From the NCBI RefSeq assembly GCF_024296925.1, contig NZ_CP101125.1, positions 3,598,501 through 3,662,500 on the forward strand: a stretch of DNA of 64,000 bases. Direction: 5' to 3'. Of this stretch, positions 25,555-33,938 are shown piece after piece. Source of the DNA: Pseudomonas nunensis. GTDB taxonomy: Bacteria; Pseudomonadota; Gammaproteobacteria; Pseudomonadales; Pseudomonadaceae. The position numbers and the translations under genes were made by a program. The notes beneath the pieces were generated by a model, which was given only the letters and a program-made list of their open reading frames with translations, had not been told where the DNA came from and did not search any database. Position 1 is the stretch's first letter; each line of letters begins with the position of its first letter.

Positions 25555-26175
25555 GTGCATGACATTTTCACTATCAACTGGCTGCTTTGGCTGTCCACCA
25601 TGGCACCGATGACCCTGAGTGCCGGCCCCGGCAACCTGATGGTGGCGACCTCTGGCGCGCAGAGCGGTGTGCGCCGCTCGGTGCGGTTTATCGTCGGGCT
25701 CGATATCACCTACTTTCTGCTCGCGGTACTGGTGGGGCTGGGGCTTTATCACACGCTGATGAGCCATCCGACCCTGGTTTGGTGGCTGCAAGTGATCGGC
25801 AGTTTCTACATCTTGTGGCTCGGTGTCCGGCTGCTGCGCCGCCCCTTGAAAGCCCCCGACGACAAGGCCCTGCATTTGCAATTTCGCGACGGCATCGTGG
25901 TGCAACTGGGCAATGTGCAAGGCATCGTGATGTTGCTGGTGATGTTCACCACGTTTTTGCCCTCCGGCGACACCAGCAGCAGCGTCGTGCTGATCCTCAG
26001 CGCCGCGCTGATTTCGCTAAATTTTTTCTCCCACGTCATCTGGGTATCGATGGGCTCGACGGTGCAGAAGCTGATCCGGGCACGGCCCAGGCTGCTGGCA
26101 TTTCAGAACACGGTCTTCGGACTGATGCTGATCGCCGTAGCGATCTGGATTTTCCTGCGTACCGGCCCGCTGTAA
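25555..26175 (+). CDS. LysE/RhtB-family amino acid exporter
   Basis: A 206-residue inner membrane protein with about six transmembrane segments. The family signature MTLSAGPGNLMVATSGAQSGVRRSVRFIVGLD is near the N-terminus. It exports amino acids or related small metabolites; the substrate is not predictable. It starts at GTG 25555 with AAGGAAG upstream; no in-frame ATG is nearby. Followed after 9 bases by the quinone reductase gene, so the two are likely co-transcribed. Confidence 0.9.
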   Translation: MHDIFTINWLLWLSTMAPMTLSAGPGNLMVATSGAQSGVRRSVRFIVGLDITYFLLAVLVGLGLYHTLMSHPTLVWWLQVIGSFYILWLGVRLLRRPLKAPDDKALHLQFRDGIVVQLGNVQGIVMLLVMFTTFLPSGDTSSSVVLILSAALISLNFFSHVIWVSMGSTVQKLIRARPRLLAFQNTVFGLMLIAVAIWIFLRTGPL

Positions 26176-26184
26176 GGAGCTCCA

Positions 26185-27171
26185 ATGACCCACGCACATG
26201 GAATGGTGTTCGCCGCCCCCGGAGCCCCGGACGTCCTCGAACTGCGCGAATATGAACTGCGCGCCCCCGGCCTCGGGGAGATCACCGTCGCCATCGAAGC
26301 GGCGGGCGTGAACTTCATCGACCTGCACCGTCGCTCCGGCGTGCTGGAGGACGGGTCATCCTTCCCCCGGAACCTCGGTATGGAAGGCGCGGGCCGGGTT
26401 GTCGAATGTGGACCGCAAGTGCATGGTTTTGCACCCGGTGACCGGGTAGCGTTCGTCGACAGCTCGACCGGAAGCTATGCCAGCCATGCGGTGCTACCGG
26501 CAGCAAGGACGATCCGCCTGCCCGATGATGTGCCGAGCGAACTCGCCGCGTCATTGATGCTCAAGGGGCTGGCCGCCGAATACCTGACCCATCGCTGCGT
26601 ACCGCTCAAACCGGATGACTGGGTGGTCTGGCACGCGGCGGCAGGCGGGGTCGGCAGCATTGCGACGGGCTGGCTGATCGCACGCGGCGTACGCGTCATT
26701 GGTCTGGCTTCGACTGTAGCGAAAAGGCACCAGGTGCTGGAAGCCGGTTGCAGCGCCGCCTTCGATGCCCAAGCCCCAAGGACGCCGGTGTTTATTCGTG
26801 AAATGACCGAGGGCCAGGGCGCTCACATCGTTTTCGATTCCGTCGGGGCCGCGTCCGTGGAAATGTCACTGGCGAGCCTGCGTCCACGCGGTCACCTGGT
26901 GCTGTTTGGCAATGCCTCCGGCGACGTGACCGGTTTCAATCTGTCGCGACTCGGCTACCTGGGCTCGTTGCATGTGACCCGGCCGTCCTTGAAACACTAC
27001 ATCGGCCAGGACAACGAACTCGCTGCCGCCTCAGATCGGGTGCTACTGGCGTTGGCTGCCGGCGCGATCCGGCCGCCACAAGTAACGCGCATGCCGCTCG
27101 CCGAGGCAGCACAGGCCCATCGCATGGTTCAGGACCGACAAACCCGGGGATCACTGATCCTCGTGCCCTGA
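26185..27171 (+). CDS. NADPH:quinone reductase-like zinc-independent alcohol dehydrogenase family protein
   Basis: A 328-residue medium-chain dehydrogenase/reductase of the QOR group. Features: GVNFIDLHRRSGV, the GroES-like N-terminal domain, the nucleotide-binding HAAAGGVGSIATGWLIARG and GQGAHIVFDSVGAASVEMSL. The catalytic zinc ligands of alcohol dehydrogenases are absent, as in quinone oxidoreductases. Follows the LysE-type gene by 9 bases with AAGGAG upstream; the converging LysR gene begins 20 bases downstream. Confidence 0.92.
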   Translation: MTHAHGMVFAAPGAPDVLELREYELRAPGLGEITVAIEAAGVNFIDLHRRSGVLEDGSSFPRNLGMEGAGRVVECGPQVHGFAPGDRVAFVDSSTGSYASHAVLPAARTIRLPDDVPSELAASLMLKGLAAEYLTHRCVPLKPDDWVVWHAAAGGVGSIATGWLIARGVRVIGLASTVAKRHQVLEAGCSAAFDAQAPRTPVFIREMTEGQGAHIVFDSVGAASVEMSLASLRPRGHLVLFGNASGDVTGFNLSRLGYLGSLHVTRPSLKHYIGQDNELAAASDRVLLALAAGAIRPPQVTRMPLAEAAQAHRMVQDRQTRGSLILVP

Positions 27172-27190
27172 GCGTCCGGCACAATGGCCG

Positions 27191-28072
27191 TCAGGGTATT
27201 TCGGTGGTTCGGCTGTGGAACAGGCCCGTCAGGTAGTCCACCACCCGATCAACCCGGCCCAAGCCCTGGGTCGCCTGATTGCGCAGCAGCCAGATATCAG
27301 AATGGCGCGAAGGCCCGTCAGGCAGCACCTGACGCAAACCCAATCGGTGCCCGACATAGGCGGGCAACGCGGCGATGCCAAGATTGGATTCGACGGCCTT
27401 GAGCTGGCCATTGAGGTTGGACACGCGCATCCAGAGCTTCTGGTCAGCACTTATTTCTCTCAACCACCGGGCGAGCGGCATATAGGACATTTCTTCAGTC
27501 CAGCCGATCAGATAGTGGTGCTTCAACTCGGCGACGTCCGCCGGCAAGCCATAAACGTTGGCATAGCCTTCGGAGCAGAACAGGCTCTGCACCAGGGTAC
27601 CGACCCGGCGCATGGTGAAATTACCGTTATCGGGTCGGTGCAACCGGATAATGATGTCGCTCTGGCTTTGCGTCAGCTTTGACGAAACCGCCGAATTCAT
27701 GAAGTCAAAGCCAATCCCCGGGTACTGCTCGCGAAACTCGTTCAGCGCCGGAATGATCAAGTGCGTGCCCATCAGCTCCGGGCAATCGATACGCACCTGC
27801 CCTGCCATCCGTTCGCCTGGCTGCGACATCTGCCTTTCGATCAGTTTGAAGCGTTCCTCCGACTCCAGCGCCAGCGGCAACAGCGCCCTCCCGGCTTCAG
27901 TCAGGAAATAGCCGTTGGTCTTCTTCAGGAACAACACAGTACCGAGCGATTCCTCCAGCCCGGCGATTCGTCGCGCCACGGTCGAGGCCGAAACTTTTAG
28001 CAGGTTTCCCGCCTCGGTCACGTTGTTCGATTTGGCGACAAAGATAAAAACCTTCAGATCGTCCCAGTTCAT
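27191..28072 (-). CDS. LysR-family regulator, likely of the desaturase/mutase operon
   Basis: A 293-residue LysR regulator starting MNWDDLKVFIFVAKSNNVTE, HTH through GNLLKVSASTVARRIAGLEESLG, followed by a substrate-binding domain. It is divergent from the desaturase gene across about 100 bases, the classic LysR arrangement, so it probably senses a pathway metabolite and controls 28175-30968. Its 3' end faces the end of the quinone reductase gene. Confidence 0.9.
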   Translation of the reverse strand: MNWDDLKVFIFVAKSNNVTEAGNLLKVSASTVARRIAGLEESLGTVLFLKKTNGYFLTEAGRALLPLALESEERFKLIERQMSQPGERMAGQVRIDCPELMGTHLIIPALNEFREQYPGIGFDFMNSAVSSKLTQSQSDIIIRLHRPDNGNFTMRRVGTLVQSLFCSEGYANVYGLPADVAELKHHYLIGWTEEMSYMPLARWLREISADQKLWMRVSNLNGQLKAVESNLGIAALPAYVGHRLGLRQVLPDGPSRHSDIWLLRNQATQGLGRVDRVVDYLTGLFHSRTTEIP

Positions 28073-28174
28073 GTCATTCCCAAAAATGGAATATCGATCC
28101 CCACCTATTTCTATTCGAAGTAAGAGGAGGCCACGTTAATTTTTTCGCATCGAGCCAAACCAGGGGATACAGGG

Positions 28175-29311
28175 ATGATACGTAACTCGATGCGCGCACT
28201 TCCGGGGTTCATGCAACCGTTTTTGAGTTGGCTCACGGCCAAGCCACTGCCTGAAGATCTCAATCAGGCCCGCCAGTTGAGGCCGGTTCACCATATTCTT
28301 GTGTCAGTGGGATTAATAGCGTTCGGCGTGCTGTTCGCCGCAATCGGTTACTTGCACGCCAGCCTCGCCCTCTGGTTGTTGGGCTTTGTCATCGCAACCG
28401 GTGGCATCAAGCAGATGCAGGTCATGATCTGCCATAACTGCGCCCACGACATGGTGTTTGAACAACGTGAGTTGAATGTTCGAGTGGGCCGGCTTATCTC
28501 TGGCGTACTGATGCTCAAGCCGTTTGATATCTACAAACAGGAACACGCCCTGCATCACAGCTCCAGAACCCTGCTGACCGACGATGACGACACACTGTCC
28601 TACCTGCGGAACGTGGTGGGCTTAACACCGTCCGACAGCATCGCCACCCTGTGGACCAAACTGGTGAGCGCCGCGTTGTCGCCACAGGCCATGCTGCGTT
28701 CTGCCTGGGGAAGATTGAAGGCGACGGCGGGCGCACCAGACAGGCCGGTGGCGCGATGGACGCTGATCTTCTGGGCGACCCTCTCGTTACTGGCGGCAGC
28801 CGTTGGGCACTTCGATCTCTTTGTGATGACGTGGGTCGTACCGGTGTTCATCGGCTATCACATCAGCACCACCTTCCGCCTGGCGGCCGAGCACACCTGG
28901 CCCAGCATCCAGGTACTGGAGCGACGCGGTATCGACTTCATTTGCGAAAGCACGACCGGGGTGTTTATCGGTGAAGAACTGCGCATACCTGAAGGCGCCG
29001 GCGCTGTTCGACGCTTCGCTCATATCGGCGTATGGCTGATCAAGATGCTGGGTTTCCACTTGTTTATCCGCTTGTTCGTCATGGTCGGCGATACACCGTG
29101 TCATGACTTCCATCACCGGCGCCCAAGATCGAAGGACTGGCCCAACTACGTGACAGCACGAGAGCGGGACAGGCTCGAAGGCGCCCGGCCTTTTCCCAGT
29201 AACTACATCGACCATTGGGGATATATCAGCGCTGTCACGACCAACTTTCGCAAGTTCCAGCAGGCACTTCCGTATTACACAAACAGGCTGGCTACCTCAG
29301 AGGGATTTTAA
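28175..29311 (+). CDS. Membrane diiron fatty acid desaturase-family protein
   Basis: A 378-residue integral membrane di-iron enzyme with the three histidine boxes of the desaturase/hydroxylase family: HNCAHD (about residue 86), HALHHSS (about 125) and HDFHHRRP (about 310). Four to six hydrophobic segments separate them. Members insert double bonds or hydroxyl groups; some act on amino-acid-derived molecules rather than lipids, for example RtxC in rhizobitoxine synthesis. First gene of an operon: its stop TAA overlaps the next start (TAATG). Its substrate is unknown; the mutase partners suggest an amino-acid-like one. Confidence 0.88.
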   Translation: MIRNSMRALPGFMQPFLSWLTAKPLPEDLNQARQLRPVHHILVSVGLIAFGVLFAAIGYLHASLALWLLGFVIATGGIKQMQVMICHNCAHDMVFEQRELNVRVGRLISGVLMLKPFDIYKQEHALHHSSRTLLTDDDDTLSYLRNVVGLTPSDSIATLWTKLVSAALSPQAMLRSAWGRLKATAGAPDRPVARWTLIFWATLSLLAAAVGHFDLFVMTWVVPVFIGYHISTTFRLAAEHTWPSIQVLERRGIDFICESTTGVFIGEELRIPEGAGAVRRFAHIGVWLIKMLGFHLFIRLFVMVGDTPCHDFHHRRPRSKDWPNYVTARERDRLEGARPFPSNYIDHWGYISAVTTNFRKFQQALPYYTNRLATSEGF

Positions 29312-29766
29312 TGATGGCGTTCAACAAGACCGTTCTTCTTATGACTGTTCCCTCCGATTCCCATAGCTGGAACTTGGTATTCATGGAGTTCCTGCTCAAT
29401 GACTTCGGTTACAAGGTCGACAACATGGGGCCCAACACGCCGATGGATGAAGTGATTGAGCGGCTGCACAGTCACGGTTACGCGATGGTCGTGGTGAGCA
29501 CAGTCAACGGCCACGGTTACATCGAAGGCACTGAACTCGCCCGACGCATCCGTAGCGAAACGAAGCATGCCGAGGCGCTGTATATCGGCGGCAAGATCTG
29601 CACCGAAAACGACGTCGGGACCATTGCCCGGCATAGCGATACGCTGATGGCTGCCGGTTTTGACGAGGTGTTCGACGACAGCGTGACGAACAGCTTCGAT
29701 GCCTTTCAGCAACTGCTGAGCGCCCAGCTGTACCCGACATACCTGGAAAAACGGGTCGCCGGATGA
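29311..29766 (+). CDS. Cobalamin-binding subunit of a glutamate mutase-like enzyme (GlmS/MutS-type)
   Basis: A 151-residue B12-binding domain resembling the sigma subunit of glutamate (methylaspartate) mutase. The axial histidine motif is DSHSWN where the family has DxHxxG, so the last glycine is replaced by Asn; it is followed by VVSTVNGHGYIEG and YIGGK, the GG motif of the nucleotide-tail pocket. It should carry adenosylcobalamin to the large subunit encoded next. Starts overlap the desaturase stop by one base and its own end overlaps the next start as ATGA. A second ATG at 29314 is equally possible. Confidence 0.88.
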   Translation: MMAFNKTVLLMTVPSDSHSWNLVFMEFLLNDFGYKVDNMGPNTPMDEVIERLHSHGYAMVVVSTVNGHGYIEGTELARRIRSETKHAEALYIGGKICTENDVGTIARHSDTLMAAGFDEVFDDSVTNSFDAFQQLLSAQLYPTYLEKRVAG

Positions 29767-30968
29767 TCGACTTCAACCGCCACGTCCTCGAACGGTACGA
29801 CTCGCACGGCCCGGTCTTGCAGCCGCGAATGGGCTTCAGTTGCCCGGGCCGGATGCAGGCCGGGCTGCAAGCCACGGCGGTCAGTCGTGCGAACACCGTG
29901 TGCACCATCACCCTCGATGCCTTCACTCGGGTGAAAGACCTCGACGCGGCACAGCGCGCGATTGATAGCGGATCCATGCTCAACGGCTATCCGATCGTCA
30001 ACCATCCGGCGGCCCAGACCCGCGCCATGCTCGATCAGATTCATACCCGCTATCGTCTGCCGGTGCAGATTCGTCATGGCTCTCCCGACCCGCTGCATAT
30101 TTTTAAGCGCATGGTCGAAATCGGCTCGGCCACCACCGAGGGCGGGCCACTTTCCTATTGCTTGCCCTACAGCCGCACGCCGTTGCGCCAGGCATTCAGT
30201 GATTGGGAAAAAGCCTGTCAGGTGTTGGCCAGTGGTGTCGAACACAGCCACATCGAAAGCTTCGCCGGTTGCATGATGGGGCAGATGTGCGACCCGGCTA
30301 TCCTGGTCGCACTGAATATTCTTGAAGGGTTGTTTTTGCGCGCCCAGGGGATCGAGACCCTGTCCTTTTCCTACGCCCAAGGCACCTCTCCCGTACAGGA
30401 CCGCGCGGCGGTGACGGCCTTGCAGCAACTTGCCGCCGAGTACTTTGCGCCGGACAGTTATCACTGCGTGGGGTATGTGTTCATGGGGTTTTTCCCGCGC
30501 ACACTGGGCGGTTTCTGCCGAATCACTGGCGATGCGCTGGGCATGATCCGCGCCACCGGCGTGCAGCGGGTGATCATCAAGACGCCAGTGGAATCACGCC
30601 GGATTCCTCGGATCGAGGAGAACATCGCCGCGCTGGAATATGCCGATTATTGCCTGCGCACCGACGGTGCTTTGCCGGACATTCCTTTCGACAGGCAAGA
30701 ATATGTGCGCATTTTCAACACTGCGAAACGACTGATCGAGGGCACACTGACGCGCGACGCTGACTTGTCGGAAGCGATTCTCGACGCTTTCGACAGTGGT
30801 TTCCTATCGATTCCGTATTGCCTGCACCCGGACAACAAACGGGGCGCCGGCACCGTGGTCACCGCGCAAAACTATTACCAGGGGTTCGAGGGCGAACGAG
30901 TAGAGAATGCCTTCTCGTTCCTGGCGGCGCTGCGGCACAACATCCGGACTTATGATGCGGTGCTTTGA
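29763..30968 (+). CDS. Glutamate mutase epsilon-like catalytic subunit (methylaspartate mutase GlmE-type)
   Basis: A 401-residue TIM-barrel subunit related to the epsilon chain of adenosylcobalamin-dependent glutamate mutase, which interconverts L-glutamate and threo-3-methylaspartate. Visible family features are QIRHGSPDP (substrate-carboxylate Arg), TEGGPLSYCLPYSRTPLRQA with DWEKAC (substrate-binding Arg/Glu region), SFAGCMMGQMCDP and KTPVESRRIPR. It is about 80 residues shorter than clostridial MutE. No glmL reactivase gene is adjacent. With the desaturase it forms a putative small biosynthetic unit; the actual substrate may differ from glutamate. Confidence 0.85.
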   Translation: MIDFNRHVLERYDSHGPVLQPRMGFSCPGRMQAGLQATAVSRANTVCTITLDAFTRVKDLDAAQRAIDSGSMLNGYPIVNHPAAQTRAMLDQIHTRYRLPVQIRHGSPDPLHIFKRMVEIGSATTEGGPLSYCLPYSRTPLRQAFSDWEKACQVLASGVEHSHIESFAGCMMGQMCDPAILVALNILEGLFLRAQGIETLSFSYAQGTSPVQDRAAVTALQQLAAEYFAPDSYHCVGYVFMGFFPRTLGGFCRITGDALGMIRATGVQRVIIKTPVESRRIPRIEENIAALEYADYCLRTDGALPDIPFDRQEYVRIFNTAKRLIEGTLTRDADLSEAILDAFDSGFLSIPYCLHPDNKRGAGTVVTAQNYYQGFEGERVENAFSFLAALRHNIRTYDAVL

Positions 30969-30985
30969 AGTGCACCAGCTGACAA

Positions 30986-31075
30986 TGTGGGAGCGGGCTT
31001 GCTCGCGAATGCGGTGTGACAGTCAACCTCCAGGCTGAATGACACACCGCATTCGCGAGCAAGCCCGCTCCCACA
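30986..31075. repeat. REP pair (REPIN-like inverted repeat)
   Basis: Inverted copies TGTGGGAGCGGGCTTGCTCG and reverse complement, spacer about 35 bases with GCGGTGTGACAG. It lies between the mutase operon and a converging lipoprotein gene. Confidence 0.92.
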
Positions 31076-31093
31076 GGTGTTTTGAGGCGGGTC

Positions 31094-31429
31094 TTACTGA
31101 ACGGTTTTCAGCTTGATCACGTCACCCGAAACCTTGGTGGTGTAACCGGTCAGGACGTAGGCCCAGAACCAGTTTTCCTGCACCTGGGTGTTGATCATGG
31201 CGTCGCCGCCCTTGGCCTTGATCGCGGCGTCTTGAGCGCGGACAAAACGGTTGTTGTGCTTGATCGGGATGCAACCGAACAACAGCATGCCGGTGGCCGT
31301 GGCTTCACTGTGGCCCAGGACCGTGTATTGGCTGCTGTCGTAATGCTGGGTTGTCATCGGGGTGCCGGTGCAACCCGCCAGAACCAGACCGAACATTGCA
31401 ACGGCGACCATTTTGCTGAGGTAATTCAC
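31094..31429 (-). CDS. Small lipoprotein, unknown function
   Basis: A 111-residue lipoprotein: signal MNYLSKMVAVAMFGLVLAGC gives lipobox LAGC with Cys20. The mature part includes GMLLFGCIPIKHNNRFVRAQDAAI and ENWFWAYVLTGY, a pattern shared with small Pseudomonas lipoproteins of unknown role. Single gene, placed between two unrelated units. Expected to be membrane anchored on the periplasmic side. Confidence 0.75.
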   Translation of the reverse strand: MNYLSKMVAVAMFGLVLAGCTGTPMTTQHYDSSQYTVLGHSEATATGMLLFGCIPIKHNNRFVRAQDAAIKAKGGDAMINTQVQENWFWAYVLTGYTTKVSGDVIKLKTVQ

Positions 31430-31525
31430 TGTGTAACTCCATTAGAAAACGCCCGGGATCCGTCTCCCGAGCGGCGCGTACTCTAACGAAGGTAATGGCT
31501 GATAGATATCACTTTCTAGGAAGAT

Positions 31526-32404
31526 TCAGACCGCTTCCTGCACCACGCCCCGCTCCTCCAGCAAACGCACAAACATGGTCAGGCTTTGCGACACGGTGCC
31601 CCGGCGCCACACCAGCCAAGTGCGCAAATAACGGAAGGATTCCGACAGCGGCCAGATGCTCACCGTGGTGCAGCCGGGCATGCTTTCGAGCATGCTGCGG
31701 GGCATCAGCGCCAGGCCCGCGCCGGCACTGACGCAAGCGAGCATGCCGTGATACGACTCCATCTCGAAAATCTTGCCGGGCACCGAAGCGTCCTTGCTGA
31801 ACCAGCTTTCGAAGTGGTGTCGATAGGAACAGTTGGCGCGGAAGGCGTAGATGTTCTCGCCATTGACGTCTTGCGCACGATGGATCGGCGCGTGATTGAG
31901 CGGCGCGATCAGCACCATTTCTTCCTCGAACGCCGGTACGCCTTCGAGTGCCGGGTGCAGGACCGGCCCGTCGACAAACGCGGCAGCCAGTCGCCCGGAC
32001 AGCACGCCGTCAATCATGGTCCCGGAGGGTCCGGTGGACAGGTCCAGTTCGACCTTGGCGTGCTTCTGGTTGTAGGCGGCCAGCAACTCGGGAATCCGCA
32101 CCGCCGCCGTGCTTTCCAGCGAACCCAAGGGAAATGATCCCTGGGGTTCTTCACCCGCGACAGTGGCCCGCGCTTCCTGGACCAGGTCGAGGATGCGCCG
32201 GGCGTAATCAAGAAAACTCCACCCGGCCGGCGACAGGCGCAGACGGCTTTTCTCGCGGATAAACAGGTCTACGCCCAGATCCTGCTCCAGTTGTTTGATC
32301 CGCGTTGTCAGGTTCGACGGCACCCGGTGGATGTGTTGAGCCGCCGCGCTGATGCTGCCGTGCTCGGCGACAGCCTTGAAAATTTCGAGCTGGACCAGAT
32401 CCAA
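31526..32404 (-). CDS. LysR-family regulator, likely of the adjacent aldehyde dehydrogenase
   Basis: A LysR regulator of about 292 residues: [39 protein letters not shown] is the winged HTH. I chose the TTG at 32404 (MDLVQLEIF) because GGAG stands six bases before it and the family usually starts here; a TTG at 32416 is the alternative. Divergent from the succinate-semialdehyde dehydrogenase-like gene across 100 bases, which is its most likely target. Confidence 0.85.
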   Translation of the reverse strand: MDLVQLEIFKAVAEHGSISAAAQHIHRVPSNLTTRIKQLEQDLGVDLFIREKSRLRLSPAGWSFLDYARRILDLVQEARATVAGEEPQGSFPLGSLESTAAVRIPELLAAYNQKHAKVELDLSTGPSGTMIDGVLSGRLAAAFVDGPVLHPALEGVPAFEEEMVLIAPLNHAPIHRAQDVNGENIYAFRANCSYRHHFESWFSKDASVPGKIFEMESYHGMLACVSAGAGLALMPRSMLESMPGCTTVSIWPLSESFRYLRTWLVWRRGTVSQSLTMFVRLLEERGVVQEAV

Positions 32405-32504
32405 GTCATTCTCCAAACGTGAACGATAGGCTCAGTATTATTCAGTTTCCAGAAAACAACCACCCCCGTAACCTGAGCGCATTCCCACCCAGCAGGACGG
32501 TGCC

Positions 32505-33896
32505 ATGAACCCGATTTCCAGTCTCACCCACGCCATTTCGATCAACCCCGTCAACGGCGAGCAGATCGGCCACTATGCTTTTGAATCCGCCGCGCAACTG
32601 GACGCCGCCCTCGCCCGTGCCGCCAACGGCTTCTCGGTCTGGCGCCGCACGCCGGTCGATCAGCGCGCGCAATTGCTGATCGCCCTGGCCCGTACCCTGC
32701 GCGACGACGCGCAAAAACTGGCGCAGATGATCAGCCAGGAAATGGGCAAACCCATCAACCAGGCCCGCGGTGAAATCGAAAAATGTGCGCAGCTCTGCGA
32801 GTGGTACGCCGAACACGGCCCCGCCATGCTGACCGCCGAGCCGACCCTGGTTGAAGGCGGCAAGGCCCGCATCGAGTACCGCCCGCTGGGCTCGATTCTC
32901 GCAGTGATGCCGTGGAACTTCCCGATCTGGCAAGTACTGCGTGGCGCCGTTCCCGCGCTGATCGCTGGCAACACCTATGTCCTCAAGCACGCACCCAATG
33001 TGATGGGCAGCGCCTATCTGCTGCGCGATTCCATTCAGCGCGCCGGGTTTGCCGAAGGTGTGTTTGAAGTGATCAACGTCACGCCGGAGGGCGTTTCCAA
33101 GGCGATCACTGATCCGCGCATCGCCGCCGTGACCCTCACCGGCAGCGTGCGCGCCGGTATGGCCATCGGCGCTCAGGCCGGTGCCGCGTTGAAAAAGTGC
33201 GTGCTGGAGCTTGGCGGTTCCGATCCGTTCATCGTGCTCAACGATGCCGACCTGGATGAAGCGGTGAAAGCCGCGGTGATTGGCCGTTACCAGAACACCG
33301 GGCAAGTCTGCGCCGCAGCCAAGCGCCTGATTGTCGAGCAAGGCGTGGTCGAGGAATTCACCCGCAAGTTTGTCGAAGCGACGCGCCAACTGGTGATCGG
33401 CGATCCACTGTCCACCGACACTTACATCGGTCCCATGGCTCGCTTTGATCTGCGTGATGAACTGGACCAACAAGTGCGCGACACCCTGGAAGAAGGCGCG
33501 ACCCTGTTGTTGGGTGGTAACAAGGCTGCAGGCCCTGGCAACTTCTACGAGCCTACCGTGCTCGCTGATGTCACCGACCAGATGACCTCGTTCAAACAGG
33601 AACTGTTCGGCCCGGTGGCCTCGATCATCACCGCGCGGGATGCCGACCACGCACTGGCGCTGGCCAATGACAGCGACTTCGGGCTGACGGCGACTATCTA
33701 CACCCGCAATCTCGAACAGGCCAAGCAGATGGCTGACGAACTGGAGACCGGCGGTGTGTTCATCAATGGCTACAGCGCCAGCGACCCACGCGTCACCTTC
33801 GGCGGCGTGAAGAAAAGCGGGTTTGGCCGCGAACTGTCGCACTTCGGCGTGCGTGAATTCTGCAACGCGCAGACCGTTTGGCTGGATCGCCGCTGA
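32505..33896 (+). CDS. NAD(P)-dependent succinate-semialdehyde dehydrogenase-like aldehyde dehydrogenase
   Basis: A 463-residue aldehyde dehydrogenase. The NAD site and active site are clear: VMPWNFPIWQVLRGAVPALIAGN, LTGSVRAG, the catalytic Glu in LELGGSDPFIVL and catalytic Cys in NTGQVCAAAKR. The sequence best fits the Sad/GabD2 subgroup, which oxidises succinate semialdehyde to succinate. Monocistronic, divergent from a LysR regulator. The 40 bases after its stop hold no clear terminator. Confidence 0.9.
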   Translation: MNPISSLTHAISINPVNGEQIGHYAFESAAQLDAALARAANGFSVWRRTPVDQRAQLLIALARTLRDDAQKLAQMISQEMGKPINQARGEIEKCAQLCEWYAEHGPAMLTAEPTLVEGGKARIEYRPLGSILAVMPWNFPIWQVLRGAVPALIAGNTYVLKHAPNVMGSAYLLRDSIQRAGFAEGVFEVINVTPEGVSKAITDPRIAAVTLTGSVRAGMAIGAQAGAALKKCVLELGGSDPFIVLNDADLDEAVKAAVIGRYQNTGQVCAAAKRLIVEQGVVEEFTRKFVEATRQLVIGDPLSTDTYIGPMARFDLRDELDQQVRDTLEEGATLLLGGNKAAGPGNFYEPTVLADVTDQMTSFKQELFGPVASIITARDADHALALANDSDFGLTATIYTRNLEQAKQMADELETGGVFINGYSASDPRVTFGGVKKSGFGRELSHFGVREFCNAQTVWLDRR

Positions 33897-33938
33897 GTAC
33901 ATCGATAAGCCTGGGGGCATCTAGCTCCCTGGCGTTGT

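Noticed and set aside
29706..30464. Minus-strand open frame of 252 codons
   Set aside because: Antisense to the glutamate mutase-like subunit, which has clear family motifs and operon overlaps.
32442..33920. Minus-strand open frame of 492 codons
   Set aside because: Antisense shadow of the aldehyde dehydrogenase, which carries the catalytic Cys and Glu and a normal start.
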